A stretch of DNA of 64,000 bases from Kaistella chaponensis. GTDB taxonomy: Bacteria > Bacteroidota > Bacteroidia > Flavobacteriales > Weeksellaceae. Position numbers and translations under genes: made by a program. Below, piece after piece: positions 36,399 through 45,494 of this stretch. Location of the stretch: NCBI RefSeq assembly GCF_900156725.1, contig NZ_FTOI01000001.1, forward strand, positions 1-64,000. The letters run 5' to 3'. The first letter of the stretch is position 1. Each line of letters opens with the position of its first letter. The notes below the pieces were generated by a model, which ran no database searches, was not told the DNA's origin, and worked only from the letters and a program-made list of their open reading frames with translations.

Positions 36399-37037
36399 AT
36401 GCAGCACCTGGAAAATATCAAAAAACTTTTTAGCAAAAATTTCGTCGAAAATCCATTAATAGAAAGTTTCGACACCGGAACTATTAATCTTCCAACAGGA
36501 AGAGTCATAGCCTGTGATCCATTAATTACAAGCGACATGAAGGAATTTAAAATCAATTTTCCGCAAGGTGAATTTCCCGTTTTGTTGCATAAGGAAAGAG
36601 AAAGCAATTGCGTAGCTTACGTAGAAATAATCTTTGGCGACGAAGAAATCATCGAATGGAAACTCGCAACTACCGAAGACCAAAATATTGACGATCTAAA
36701 AGGGGAAGAAATTTTCGGCTATCCCGTAGAAAGTGGAATGGGGTGTTTCATGGATTTTGAAACGCAGGATTCCCTTAATCATTTAGAAAAAAGATTATTT
36801 CACCGAAAAGGTGCAGAATTTATGGGGATTTATGAAGAGTTTTTCCACGAATATTTTTTTGATCATAATGGTGCAATCGATCAATTTGCTTTTTTAAAAC
36901 CCGACGAAGAAAAGAAAGGCAATATTTTTGCGTTCGAAACTGGTTATGGTGAAGGATTTTATGCAAGTTATATCGGTTTTGGAAAAGACAATCAGCCTCT
37001 GAAATTAATTACAGAATTTATAGAAATAGGCAGTTAA
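36399..37037 (+). CDS. DUF4241 domain protein
   Basis: 212-residue cytoplasmic protein of unknown function. The DUF4241 pattern is visible: GTINLPTGRVIACDPLI, FPQGEFPVLLHKE, VAYVEIIF, FGYPVESGMGCFMDFET, and the C-terminal FAFETGYGEGFYASYIGFGKD. Acidic throughout, with no signal peptide or membrane segment. It stands alone between terminators. Confidence 0.88.
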   Translation: MQHLENIKKLFSKNFVENPLIESFDTGTINLPTGRVIACDPLITSDMKEFKINFPQGEFPVLLHKERESNCVAYVEIIFGDEEIIEWKLATTEDQNIDDLKGEEIFGYPVESGMGCFMDFETQDSLNHLEKRLFHRKGAEFMGIYEEFFHEYFFDHNGAIDQFAFLKPDEEKKGNIFAFETGYGEGFYASYIGFGKDNQPLKLITEFIEIGS

Positions 37038-37099
37038 TTAAAGTTAAATGATTTTCCAATCTCTAATTAAAAGAATAAATTTGGTCATTAGTTTTTGAA

Positions 37100-37121
37100 G
37101 GCGCGATTAATCGCGTCTTTA
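37100..37121 (+). terminator. Rho-independent terminator of the DUF4241 gene
   Basis: GGCGCGATTAATCGCGTC is an 18-bp near-perfect palindrome followed by TTTATCTTT. The downstream TTTATCTTTAAAC may also include a -7 box for the next gene. Confidence 0.6.
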
Positions 37122-37160
37122 TCTTTAAACAATTTACAAGTATAAAAAACTTTAGAAAAA

Positions 37161-38054
37161 ATGAATATCACTTCAGAACAACCGAAAATCATTGTCGTAG
37201 GAAGTTCCTCCATCGATTTGGTGCTGAACACGCATCATTTACCGAAACCCAACGAAACGGTAATGGCAGAAAAATCCGAAAGTTTTTTTGGTGGAAAAGG
37301 CGCGAATCAGGCTGTAGGAACCTCGCGACTTGGTGCAAGTGTTTATTTCATCGGTTGTGTGGGAATGGATCCTTTTGGGCAGCAAATTCTCCGAAATTTA
37401 GTTGATGAAGGCGTGAATGTGGGATTTGTCGCAGAAAACGAAGAGGTTTCCACCGGAACCGCTTACGTAACCGCCGCGGAAGGAATTAATTCTATCGTAG
37501 TAGTTCCTGCCTCCAATTATTGCTTGAAAATCGAAAACATCATTGAAGCTGAAAAATTTTTTGCAACAAGTGATTTAGTTTTAGTGCAGCTAGAAATTCC
37601 GATGGAGGTGGTAGAATTTACGGTTGATTTAGCAACAAGCAACAACAACAAAGTCGGCATTTATGCTTCTCCTGCGACCAAACTTTCCGACCATATGATC
37701 GAAAAGGCAAGTTTTATTGTTGCGAAAAGCAATGAACTTTCAATTGTTTTTGGAGATGAAAATCGTGAGCAGATTTTAAGAAAATATCCAAACAAACTTT
37801 TTGTGAGAGATGATACCAATTCCACCACCTATTTCAACGGTTCGGAAATGAAATATTATAGAAACGATCACGATTCAGTTTTGCATAAAATGGGAATGGG
37901 CGATGCTTTTACTTCTGGTTTTGCAGTCGCACTTTGTCACCATAATTCTGTAGATGATTGTGTGAAATTCGGAAATGATGTTTCGCTAAAAGTGGCTAAA
38001 AATAGAGGTTCACAAAGCGGATTGCCTTATCTTAAAGATTTCACGCAAGAATAA
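37161..38054 (+). CDS. Ribokinase-like PfkB sugar kinase
   Basis: 297-residue PfkB-family kinase. The N-terminal substrate motif GGKGANQAVGTSRLGASVYFIGCVG is typical of ribokinase. The C-terminal catalytic motif, normally GAGDAF, reads GMGDAFTSGFAVAL, keeping the catalytic Asp but losing the small Ala next to the anion hole. Ribose is the likely substrate by similarity, but the variant motif leaves room for another sugar or nucleoside. No transport or pentose gene is adjacent. Confidence 0.85.
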   Translation: MNITSEQPKIIVVGSSSIDLVLNTHHLPKPNETVMAEKSESFFGGKGANQAVGTSRLGASVYFIGCVGMDPFGQQILRNLVDEGVNVGFVAENEEVSTGTAYVTAAEGINSIVVVPASNYCLKIENIIEAEKFFATSDLVLVQLEIPMEVVEFTVDLATSNNNKVGIYASPATKLSDHMIEKASFIVAKSNELSIVFGDENREQILRKYPNKLFVRDDTNSTTYFNGSEMKYYRNDHDSVLHKMGMGDAFTSGFAVALCHHNSVDDCVKFGNDVSLKVAKNRGSQSGLPYLKDFTQE

Positions 38055-38152
38055 ATCCTATTTTTTACATATCGAAATTTCTGGGTCGCTTGTTCTAATT
38101 TCATACTTTTAAGCAAGATTTTCCCTTCTTATTTTTGAGGTAGATCCATATC

Positions 38153-38992
38153 ATGCAGCAATTATTTCTAAAAACTTCAGATCACAATTTAATTTCCGTT
38201 ACTGTTTTTGAACCGCAAAATCCAAACGGAAAATTGTTGCTCATCAATTCTGCAACTGGCGTAAAACAGCAAATTTATTTTTCTTTTGCCAAATATTTTG
38301 CAGAAAATGGCTTTACCGCAATCACCTATGATTACAGGGGAATTGGCGATTCAAAACCCAAAAAGATGAATGGTTTTCATGCAACCATGAGAATTTGGGG
38401 AACAGATGATTTCAAAACTGTAACCGATTTTATTAAAAAAAATTATCAAAACCACCAGAAATTTTGTCTCGGACATTCAGTCGGAGCTTTGATTATTGGG
38501 ATGAATGAAGACGCCCATATTTTTGACAAATTCATTTTTGTCGCCACTCAAGATGCATACATTGGAAATCTAAAGGCAAATATTGCAGCCTCTGCAGTTT
38601 TAGGTTTCGGAATTGCCGTTCCACTCACCACCAAATTTTTTGGTTATTTTCCGGCACATCGTTTTGGTTTGGGCGAATCTTTACCAAAAGGGGTCGCTTA
38701 CGATTGGCGAACTTTAATTTTAAATAGAAAATCAACGAGCCGTCTTTATGAAAAAATTGCTACTCATTTTTCTAAAGATTTAAAGCAGGAAACCTTCATC
38801 ATTCACGCTGAAGACGATCCTTGGGTTACGATGAAAGGAATGGAAAATTTAATGAACAATGTTTATCCTCATTTAAAGAAAACTTACCGCGAAATTACAG
38901 TTTCAGACTCTGAAAAAGGTGAAATCGGGCACATCAATTTTTTTCGAAGTTTCAATAAAAGTCTTTGGAAGATTGTTTTAAACGAACTTTAA
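38153..38992 (+). CDS. Alpha/beta-fold hydrolase
   Basis: 279-residue serine hydrolase. The nucleophile elbow is LGHSVGALIIG, preceded by the oxyanion-region SATGVKQQIYF and TYDYRGIGDSKP, and followed by the acid residue in IIHAEDDPWVTMKGM. The catalytic His is likely in EIGHINFFR. No signal peptide. It resembles the predicted esterases of the YheT/COG4757 type; substrate unknown. Confidence 0.88.
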   Translation: MQQLFLKTSDHNLISVTVFEPQNPNGKLLLINSATGVKQQIYFSFAKYFAENGFTAITYDYRGIGDSKPKKMNGFHATMRIWGTDDFKTVTDFIKKNYQNHQKFCLGHSVGALIIGMNEDAHIFDKFIFVATQDAYIGNLKANIAASAVLGFGIAVPLTTKFFGYFPAHRFGLGESLPKGVAYDWRTLILNRKSTSRLYEKIATHFSKDLKQETFIIHAEDDPWVTMKGMENLMNNVYPHLKKTYREITVSDSEKGEIGHINFFRSFNKSLWKIVLNEL

Positions 38993-39028
38993 AAAAAAAT
39001 CTGGAAGTTTTTGCTCCCAGAATTTTTT
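38991..39028. terminator. Bidirectional terminator between convergent genes
   Basis: AAAAATCTGG pairs with CCAGAATTTTT around an 11-13 base loop, with an A run on one side and a T run on the other, serving the hydrolase gene and the sigma-factor operon. Confidence 0.6.
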
Positions 39029-39030
39029 AC

Positions 39031-39624
39031 CTATTGAAATTGATTTTCGAGACTTTTCAGTTCAGAAATAATGCCGTCTAACTTTGCATCTTGCTTTTTT
39101 ATTTCTTTTTTACCGAGATAAAAATAGGCGAAAAGCATCCAGGAATACGTGATGGCAAAAGTGAGAATCATCTTCCATAAATCGACGTTTTTTAGCAATT
39201 CATACATGTAAACTCCGAGTGCAATGCTCAATAAGGTGTAATAAACAGGCATGTTCCAGTGTCTTTGTTTTTTCTGAAATGCTCTGAAATTTTGCCATTG
39301 TTTCAAATGAGAAGTTGGAGTTTGAGTTTCATCAATTTTGGAGATTTCATTTGCGGTGATAAGCATCAAAGCAGCTTGTAGAAAGCACGTTATAGAGATT
39401 ATTATCATTGATGAAACGACAAGAATGGTTTTTAAATTGGAGTCTAAAAAAATCATTAAACCTAAGATGAAAATTCCGGTAAGGATAAGCAAAATTGCTC
39501 CTTTGGTATAGGTGTTTTTCAGTTTCATACGATTGTTTTTTATTTTTGAAATATTGGTTTTTTGTGGTGGAATCTTTGTTTCAGATTGTTTCCAAAGATT
39601 TTCCAGTTCTTTAAATTCTTCCAT
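39031..39624 (-). CDS. Four-helix membrane protein, possible anti-sigma factor
   Basis: 197 residues. A charged cytoplasmic N-terminus (EEFKELENLWKQSETKIPP) precedes four predicted membrane helices (ILLILTGIFILGLMIFL, ILVVSSMIIISITCFLQAAL, YYTLLSIALGVYMYEL and MILTFAITYSWMLFAYFYL) and a charged helical tail. It overlaps the upstream ECF sigma gene by 14 bp, the usual place for an anti-sigma factor, but it lacks the ZAS/FecR pattern. Role inferred from context only. Confidence 0.7.
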   Translation of the reverse strand: MEEFKELENLWKQSETKIPPQKTNISKIKNNRMKLKNTYTKGAILLILTGIFILGLMIFLDSNLKTILVVSSMIIISITCFLQAALMLITANEISKIDETQTPTSHLKQWQNFRAFQKKQRHWNMPVYYTLLSIALGVYMYELLKNVDLWKMILTFAITYSWMLFAYFYLGKKEIKKQDAKLDGIISELKSLENQFQ

Positions 39625-40096
39625 AATTGGTGTATATTTCCTGAAGTTCTTTTTTGATTCTATGAATTTTTACGCGCAGATTATTTTCGGTTATTCCTGT
39701 GATTTCTGCGATTTCTTCGTAAGGTTTTTCTTCTAAAACCAAAGTGATGATGATTCTCTCGCTTTCTTTCAATTTACTGATGCATTCATACAATCGATTG
39801 ATTTCTTTGGAGTTGTCGTAGGTTTCTTCGTGAACGAGTTTTGCAAGAATGATTTCGGAATTTTGATCTTTGTTTTTTTCTTTCTTCAGTCCAACCAAGC
39901 AAGTGTTAATCGCGATTCTGTAAACCCAGGTGCCAATTTTACTTTCCCCGCGAAATTTGGGCAAGCTGTTCCAAACTGCAATCCACGTTTCTTGATGGAG
40001 ATCGTCTGCAAATAGTTGGTCACCGGAATAACTCAAACATAATTTGTAGATTCTGCCCGAAAATTCCTCGTAAAGCTGGTCAAAATCGTAAGTCAT
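39611..40096 (-). CDS. ECF-type RNA polymerase sigma-70 factor
   Basis: 161-residue sigma factor with only regions 2 and 4. Region 2: YEEFSGRIYKLCLSYSGDQLFADDLHQETWIAVWNSLPKFRG, with the -10-binding WVYRIAINTCL helix. Region 4: LKESERIIITLVLEEKPYEEIAEITGITENNLRVKIHRIKKEL, a helix-turn-helix. Start at the ATG at 40096. It probably directs a small stress or envelope regulon together with its co-transcribed membrane partner. Confidence 0.93.
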   Translation of the reverse strand: MTYDFDQLYEEFSGRIYKLCLSYSGDQLFADDLHQETWIAVWNSLPKFRGESKIGTWVYRIAINTCLVGLKKEKNKDQNSEIILAKLVHEETYDNSKEINRLYECISKLKESERIIITLVLEEKPYEEIAEITGITENNLRVKIHRIKKELQEIYTNYGRI

Positions 40097-40301
40097 TCTT
40101 TTTCGATTTTGTTAAAGTTGAATGCTGAAGATTTTTTTTCATTTCACTTGTATTGGTAATTGGACCGTCAGATTTTCTGGCTTCTGAACATTGGATAAAA
40201 AAGTTGGGAAATTATTACAAAATATTTCAAAAGTTTTGAAGCGACCATCTTTCAGCTCTTTTAAAAAACCTTAAATTTACGTTTCTAATAAAGTAAAAAT
40301 A

Positions 40302-40874
40302 ATGAAAATATATACAAAAACCGGCGACAAAGGGGAAACTGCTTTATACGGTGGAACTCGGGTTTCCAAAGCTTGCGCGAGAGTAGAATCTTATGGAACA
40401 ATCGATGAACTCAACTCTTTTATCGGTTTTGCAAAGACCGAAATAGCGGATGAAAAAGTTTTAAACCAACTCAAAAAAATACAATTCGATTTATTTACCC
40501 TAGGTTCAGAATCTGCAACACCGACCGATAAATTAACTTTAGCCACCGGAAAATCGCGTTTGACTTTAATGATTTCAGATGTTGAAATTGAAGAACTAGA
40601 AAACTGGATGGACGAATTTGAAAAAGAATTGCAACCGCTTCAGTATTTTATTCTTCCCGGTGGTGGAAAAGGCGCAACGTCCCTTCATATCTGTAGAACC
40701 GTTTGTAGAAGAGCCGAAAGAGGTTTGGTTTTTTTGAATGAATCGGAAGAAGTTCGCCCGGAATTGATTAAATATTTGAACCGACTTTCGGATTATTTGT
40801 TTGTTTTGGCGCGTTATGTTTCGCATTTAAATAATGAAGCAGAAGAATTTTGGAATCCTAATGATAGAAAATAG
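40302..40874 (+). CDS. Cob(I)yrinic acid a,c-diamide adenosyltransferase (PduO type)
   Basis: Adenosylates reduced cobalamin; 190 residues. The N-terminal ATP-binding signature is TKTGDKGETALYGGTRVSKACARVESYGTIDELNSFIGFA. The other hallmarks are FILPGGGKGATSLHICRTVCRRAERGLV and LNRLSDYLFVLARY. No other cobalamin gene is in the window; the organism probably salvages B12. Confidence 0.94.
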   Translation: MKIYTKTGDKGETALYGGTRVSKACARVESYGTIDELNSFIGFAKTEIADEKVLNQLKKIQFDLFTLGSESATPTDKLTLATGKSRLTLMISDVEIEELENWMDEFEKELQPLQYFILPGGGKGATSLHICRTVCRRAERGLVFLNESEEVRPELIKYLNRLSDYLFVLARYVSHLNNEAEEFWNPNDRK

Positions 40875-40875
40875 A

Positions 40876-41005
40876 AGAGTTTTTGAGAGATTGACTTCTT
40901 AAGTTCTTGATTGAAAATTAAAACTAAATGATTAATCCAATCGCTATTTCCGATTTACCTTTTTAAAAACTCAATCACTCAATCACTCAATCACTCAAAA
41001 ACTCT
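40876..41005. repeat. Inverted repeat pair with ACTCAATC tandem 8-mers
   Basis: The left arm AGAGTTTTTGAGAGATTGA (40876-40894) starts two bases after the adenosyltransferase stop. It is the reverse complement, with one mismatch of 19, of 40987-41005 (TCAATCACTCAAAAACTCT). The right arm ends inside four copies of the 8-mer ACTCAATC (40969-41000, the last degenerate). The 92 bp between the arms carry no gene. The arrangement brackets the whole gap before the thiamine diphosphokinase gene. Confidence 0.75.
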
Positions 41006-41014
41006 ACCATTAAA

Positions 41015-41629
41015 ATGAAAGCCCTTCTTTTTATCAACGGAATTCCGCCAAAAAATCTTCCCGAAACGGAAAGTTATTACTTGATTGCCTGTTCCGATGG
41101 CGCTTTTCATTATTTAAAAGAAAGGAATTTTCCCCTCGAAAAACTTGATTTTATTTCCGGTGATTTCGATTCACATTCCGGAAAAGATGAAAATATTTAC
41201 GAGGAAAAATTTATTTATACTCCCGATCAAAGCAAAACTGATTTCCAAAAATCTTTGGAAATTATTGCAGAAAAAGGTTTTACAAAAGTAGATGTATATG
41301 GCGGAAGTGGCGGCGAAATGGATCATTTTCTGGGGAATTTAACGGTAGCTTTTCTCTTTAAAAACAATCTCAAGATTACTTTTTTTGATGAATATGGAAG
41401 TTATTTTTTTTCGCCGAAAAAATTAGTTTTAAACGAGGTAAAAGGCAAAACGATTTCTTTATATCCCTTTCCAAGCACGAAAAATATCACCACGATCGGG
41501 TTGCAATGGCCTTTAAATAATGAACATTTAGAACTTACCAAAAGAATTGGCACAAGAAATGTTGCAGTAGAGGAAATGGTTACGATTCATTTTGAAAGTG
41601 GCGATCTGGTTGTTTTTGTTTCAAACTAA
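41015..41629 (+). CDS. Thiamine diphosphokinase
   Basis: Converts thiamine + ATP to thiamine diphosphate + AMP; 204 residues. Conserved segments are ACSDGAFHYLKE, DFISGDFDS, DQSKTDFQKSLE and GGSGGEMDHFLGNL, and the C-terminal RNVAVEEMVTIHFESGDLVVF. No TPP riboswitch is visible upstream. Monocistronic. Confidence 0.93.
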   Translation: MKALLFINGIPPKNLPETESYYLIACSDGAFHYLKERNFPLEKLDFISGDFDSHSGKDENIYEEKFIYTPDQSKTDFQKSLEIIAEKGFTKVDVYGGSGGEMDHFLGNLTVAFLFKNNLKITFFDEYGSYFFSPKKLVLNEVKGKTISLYPFPSTKNITTIGLQWPLNNEHLELTKRIGTRNVAVEEMVTIHFESGDLVVFVSN

Positions 41630-41768
41630 GCAGATTTTTAATATTTTTTTGGTAAAACTGAGATTCTAAACACGATGACAAACGCATTAAATTTGACTAA
41701 ATAAATCTATAAAACCACTTTTTTTTACGAAATTTGCACTTCTAACTTTATAAACACTTTTTTCTATA

Positions 41769-43160
41769 ATGAAGATTAAATATTCAGAGCTTATTGACCA
41801 AACTTTGTATTTCCCAACCGAAGAATTTAACGTTGCGGAAAATAGTTTACATTTCCATGATATTCCTTTGATGGAGGTGGTAGAAAAGTTTGGAACACCT
41901 TTGAAATTTAATTATCTCCCAAAAATTTCTATGAACATTCAACGTGCAAAAGGTTGGTTCAAAGAAGCAATAGAAAAACACGACTACAAAAAAGGCTACA
42001 GATATTGTTATTGCACAAAATCCAGCCAGTTTGCTTTTGTGGTAGAAGAAGCTTTGAAAAACGATATTTCCTTAGAAACTTCTTCAGCTTACGATATGGA
42101 TATCGTGAAGTCTCTGTATGATAAAGGCAAATACGGAAAAGATATTGAAGTGATTTGCAACGGTTTTAAAACCGACGATTATTTGGCGAAAATATCTGAT
42201 TTGATCAACAATGGTTTTCAAAATATTATTCCTATTCTCGATAATTACCGCGAGTTAGATAAATTGACAGAAAGCATTGATACTACTTTTAATATTGGGA
42301 TTAGAATCGCTTCTGAGGAAGAGCCAAAATTCGAATTTTATACGTCCAGATTAGGAATTGGGTACAAAGATATTATTCCTTATTACAGCCAAAAAATTGC
42401 TGAACATCCGAATGCGAGATTAAAAATGCTCCATTTTTTCATCAATACCGGAATCAAAGACACCGCTTATTATTGGAATGAGTTGTACAAATGTTTGCGC
42501 GTTTATGCACGATTGAAAAAAATTGCACCCGAAGTTGATTCTCTCAATATTGGTGGCGGTTTTCCTATAAAAACTTCCCTCAATTTCGACTACGATTACC
42601 AATATATGGTGAATGAAATCGTGTCGCAAATCAAAAAATTCTGTGAAGAAGAAGGCGTAGAAGAACCCAATATTTACACCGAGTTTGGTAGTTTTACCGT
42701 TGGTGAAAGTGGTGGTCATCTATATAAAATAATTTCTCAAAAACGTCAAAACGACCGGGAAAAATGGAACATGATCGATTCTTCTTTCATGACGACTTTA
42801 CCCGACACTTGGGCGATTTCCCGAAAATTTATTATGCTTCCACTCAATCGATGGGAAGATACTTACGAACGCGTTTTTCTGGGTGGATTAACTTGTGATT
42901 CCGATGATTATTACAATTCGGAGCAACATACCAATGCGATTTATTTACCCGTTTTCAGCGAAACAAAACCTCTGTTTATCGGTTTTTTCCACACCGGAGC
43001 GTATCAGGAAACAATTGGCGGTTACGGCGGAGTTCATCACTGTTTGATGCCACAACCGAAACATATTTTGATCGATAAAGACGAGGAAGGAAATTTCACT
43101 TACAAAGTTTTCCGGGAAGAACAGAAAGCTGAAGATGTTTTGAAGATTTTAGGATATTAA
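41769..43160 (+). CDS. speA: Arginine decarboxylase (PLP-dependent, alanine racemase fold)
   Basis: Makes agmatine from arginine, the first step of polyamine synthesis; 463 residues, shorter than the E. coli enzyme but the usual size for the Bacteroidota form. The PLP lysine is in YRYCYCTKSSQFAF, the PLP-phosphate region around NIGGGFPIKTSL and EFGSFTVGESGGH. The C-terminal active-site Cys/Asp lies in GLTCDSDDYYNSEQH. Agmatinase is encoded 1.4 kb downstream on the same strand, beyond two genes of opposite orientation. Confidence 0.92.
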   Translation: MKIKYSELIDQTLYFPTEEFNVAENSLHFHDIPLMEVVEKFGTPLKFNYLPKISMNIQRAKGWFKEAIEKHDYKKGYRYCYCTKSSQFAFVVEEALKNDISLETSSAYDMDIVKSLYDKGKYGKDIEVICNGFKTDDYLAKISDLINNGFQNIIPILDNYRELDKLTESIDTTFNIGIRIASEEEPKFEFYTSRLGIGYKDIIPYYSQKIAEHPNARLKMLHFFINTGIKDTAYYWNELYKCLRVYARLKKIAPEVDSLNIGGGFPIKTSLNFDYDYQYMVNEIVSQIKKFCEEEGVEEPNIYTEFGSFTVGESGGHLYKIISQKRQNDREKWNMIDSSFMTTLPDTWAISRKFIMLPLNRWEDTYERVFLGGLTCDSDDYYNSEQHTNAIYLPVFSETKPLFIGFFHTGAYQETIGGYGGVHHCLMPQPKHILIDKDEEGNFTYKVFREEQKAEDVLKILGY

Positions 43161-43171
43161 GGAGCAACATG

Positions 43172-43189
43172 TCCCGATAGCTATCGGGA
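43172..43189. repeat. 18-bp perfect palindrome
   Basis: TCCCGATAGCTATCGGGA in the convergent gap between speA and the HAD gene. It may act as a terminator-like hairpin but has no T run. A one-base variant lies inside the HutG-like gene at 14858. Confidence 0.8.
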
Positions 43190-43326
43190 TCGCTTCTTTT
43201 CAAAATCAGTCCCGCTTTCATTCCAATCTTTTTTAAATGCTCAAATGCAGCATTTAAAAAAGGATTTTCCCTTCAATCGGGGCTAAAAGTTCAGGCATTT
43301 TGTCATTTGAAAGAAAGAAAAAATTT

Positions 43327-43986
43327 TTAAAAATGGGTCGAAATCTTATCAAACTCAACTTCTGAGAAATCTGAAATGACCAAAGTCGCCTTTTCATAAT
43401 TTTGCCCAAATGAATGCTCGCTTTTATAAGCGGTACAAAAGATTCCTGCAGCATGAGCCGCTAAAATTCCGTTGGTAGAATCTTCGATCACCATGCAGTT
43501 TTCCTTTCGTTCATTGGCGAGTTCTGAGGCCAGAACAAAAATTTCCGGATGCGGTTTCGACTCCTTTAAATCGGCACCGCTAATTTTTGCGATAAAATAT
43601 TTTTCCAAATCAAATTTATCAAAAACCATATCAATCGTCGTCATGCTTGCAGAAGAAGCGAGCACGAGTTTTATTCCGTTTTCAAAATAATTTTGAATCA
43701 AATTTTTCACGCCAGGAAGAAGTTGAAAATCGGCATCATTGTAAAAGTATTCTTTGAAGTACCTTCTTTTAATGAGTGCTAATTCTTCATGATTTTTTTC
43801 AAGTTGATATTCTGTAATCAAGGTTTCACAAACTTTCTTTGTCGAAGCGCCGGTGAAAGAAGTGTAAATTTCCTCAGATACCTCAATTTTTAAGTCATCA
43901 AACATATTGAAATAGGCTTTCCGGTGAAGAGGTTCGGTGTCCACAATCACACCGTCCATATCGAATAAAACTGCTTTTAATGGCAT
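43327..43986 (-). CDS. HAD-superfamily phosphatase/phosphomutase
   Basis: 219 residues, HAD subfamily IA with a helical cap. The nucleophile motif is LFDMDGVIVDTEPLHRKAYF, motif II LVLASSAS, motif III KPHPEIF and motif IV MVIEDSTNGILAA. It resembles beta-phosphoglucomutases and related sugar-phosphate phosphatases; substrate not determined. Convergent with speA and 39 bp after the PH-like gene, probably in one transcript. Confidence 0.9.
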   Translation of the reverse strand: MPLKAVLFDMDGVIVDTEPLHRKAYFNMFDDLKIEVSEEIYTSFTGASTKKVCETLITEYQLEKNHEELALIKRRYFKEYFYNDADFQLLPGVKNLIQNYFENGIKLVLASSASMTTIDMVFDKFDLEKYFIAKISGADLKESKPHPEIFVLASELANERKENCMVIEDSTNGILAAHAAGIFCTAYKSEHSFGQNYEKATLVISDFSEVEFDKISTHF

Positions 43987-44025
43987 TTGAAAATTTTTAC
44001 AAATTTATTTAAATTAACGCCAGTT

Positions 44026-44430
44026 TTATTCTTTTATCACAATATTTGGATTGACTTTTAAAAGTTCTGTTTTGAATTCATCAAAGTTTTTCGGTGAAAT
44101 TACGATGCTGTTGTTTTCAAAATAAATTTCTACTCTTCCAAAAACACTTGGCGCGGGAGATGAAATTGCATTCCATGTTTTTTCAAGCCGTTCAATTTTG
44201 TTAATGTCGATTTTTGTAGTACCAAAAAATCCATTTCTAATTTTTAGTGTTTGATCATCAATCCTGTACCGAATTCCAAAAATACAAACAGTTACAAAAA
44301 TAAAATACAAACTGATTAGGATTGATGAACCGGCTTTGGGTTCAGAAAAATTGAGATAAATCATCCAAAAGAAAATGCCATAAACCAGAAGTAATATTTC
44401 CCAGCCAAATTTTACGGGTATTATTTTCAT
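44026..44430 (-). CDS. Hypothetical membrane protein with PH-like domain
   Basis: 134 residues: two hydrophobic helices near the N-terminus (WEILLLVYGIFFWMIYLNF and SILISLYFIFVTVCIFGI) followed by a beta-rich region (YRIDDQTLKIRNGFFGTTKIDINKIERLEKTW, VEIYFENNSIVISPKNFDEF). This layout matches bacterial PH-like (YcxB/bPH) domain proteins. Function unknown. Upstream of the HAD gene on the same strand. Confidence 0.75.
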   Translation of the reverse strand: MKIIPVKFGWEILLLVYGIFFWMIYLNFSEPKAGSSILISLYFIFVTVCIFGIRYRIDDQTLKIRNGFFGTTKIDINKIERLEKTWNAISSPAPSVFGRVEIYFENNSIVISPKNFDEFKTELLKVNPNIVIKE

Positions 44431-44519
44431 TTGAATTTTTTTTAAAGAATTATAAAATTACGCAATTCGGGCTGTGTTTTAAAATTAATGGGCTAACTTT
44501 TATCAATTTGTAAAATAAC

Positions 44520-44527
44520 TATCTTTG
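44520..44527 (+). promoter_or_regulatory. -7 promoter box of speB (TATCTTTG)
   Basis: Perfect TAnnTTTG match 37 bp before the agmatinase ATG. Confidence 0.55.
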
Positions 44528-44564
44528 GCATCTAAAATTTATAATTCAAAATTTAAAATTTCAC

Positions 44565-45419
44565 ATGAAAACATACGCCGGAATTCCCGAAGAAAATGCC
44601 ACCTTAGAAAACTCAAAAGTAATGCTCGTAACTGTTCCTTATGATGGAACCTCCACTTGGGGAAAAGGTGCAGATAAAGGTCCAGAACTTTTTTTAGACG
44701 CTTCCGAAAATATGGAGTTGTACGATATCGAAACTTCGACAGAACCTTATTTGGAAGGCGTTTATTTGGGTGGAGAAATCTCCGAAAAATCATCGCCTGA
44801 AGCAATGACCGAAGCGGTTTACCAAAAAACAAAAGAACTTTTAACCAACGAAGGGAAATTATTTACGCTTTTTGGCGGGGAACATTCCGTTTCCATCGGA
44901 TCGATTCGTGCAGTTGGGGAAAAATTTGAAAACCTCACCGTTTTGCAATTGGATGCACACACCGATTTACGTCCAGACTTCCACGGATCTACTTCCAATC
45001 ATGCTTGTGCGGTTTTTGAAGCGAGTCAGAAACATAATTTGGTACAGGTCGGAATTCGTTCTGGAGATATTGAGGAAATGCAATATGTACAAGATGGAAA
45101 TTGTTTTTGGGCACATGAAATCGCCGTTAATCCTACTTGGATTGATGATGTTTTAGAAAAAGTTTCCGGAAACGTTTACATCACGATTGATTTAGATGCT
45201 TTTGATCCTTCGATTGCTCCTTCAACCGGAACACCTGAACCAGGAGGTTTGCAATGGTATCCTACTTTGGAATTATTGAAAAAAGTTTTCGAAAAATGCA
45301 ACGTAGTTGCTTTTGATATTGTAGAACTCATGGATTCTCCGATGCCGAAACCCACTGCTTTTCTTGCCGCAAAATTGTATTATAAAATGTTGGCGTATTA
45401 TCACGTTTCAAAAATGTAG
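44565..45419 (+). CDS. speB: Agmatinase
   Basis: Hydrolyses agmatine to putrescine and urea; 284 residues. All manganese ligands of the ureohydrolase family are present: GGEHSVSIG, QLDAHTDLRPDF and ITIDLDAFDPSIAPSTGTPEPGG (intact D-x-D, unlike the HutG-like protein at 14206). The substrate-binding FDIVELMDS follows. It completes the arginine-to-putrescine route begun by speA at 41769. Its own promoter and terminator make it a single-gene unit. Confidence 0.95.
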   Translation: MKTYAGIPEENATLENSKVMLVTVPYDGTSTWGKGADKGPELFLDASENMELYDIETSTEPYLEGVYLGGEISEKSSPEAMTEAVYQKTKELLTNEGKLFTLFGGEHSVSIGSIRAVGEKFENLTVLQLDAHTDLRPDFHGSTSNHACAVFEASQKHNLVQVGIRSGDIEEMQYVQDGNCFWAHEIAVNPTWIDDVLEKVSGNVYITIDLDAFDPSIAPSTGTPEPGGLQWYPTLELLKKVFEKCNVVAFDIVELMDSPMPKPTAFLAAKLYYKMLAYYHVSKM

Positions 45420-45494
45420 AAATTTGCGGATGGATATTGAAGATACTTTTACCAATATCACAAATTTGAAATCCAAAAGTAATTTAAATAGACG

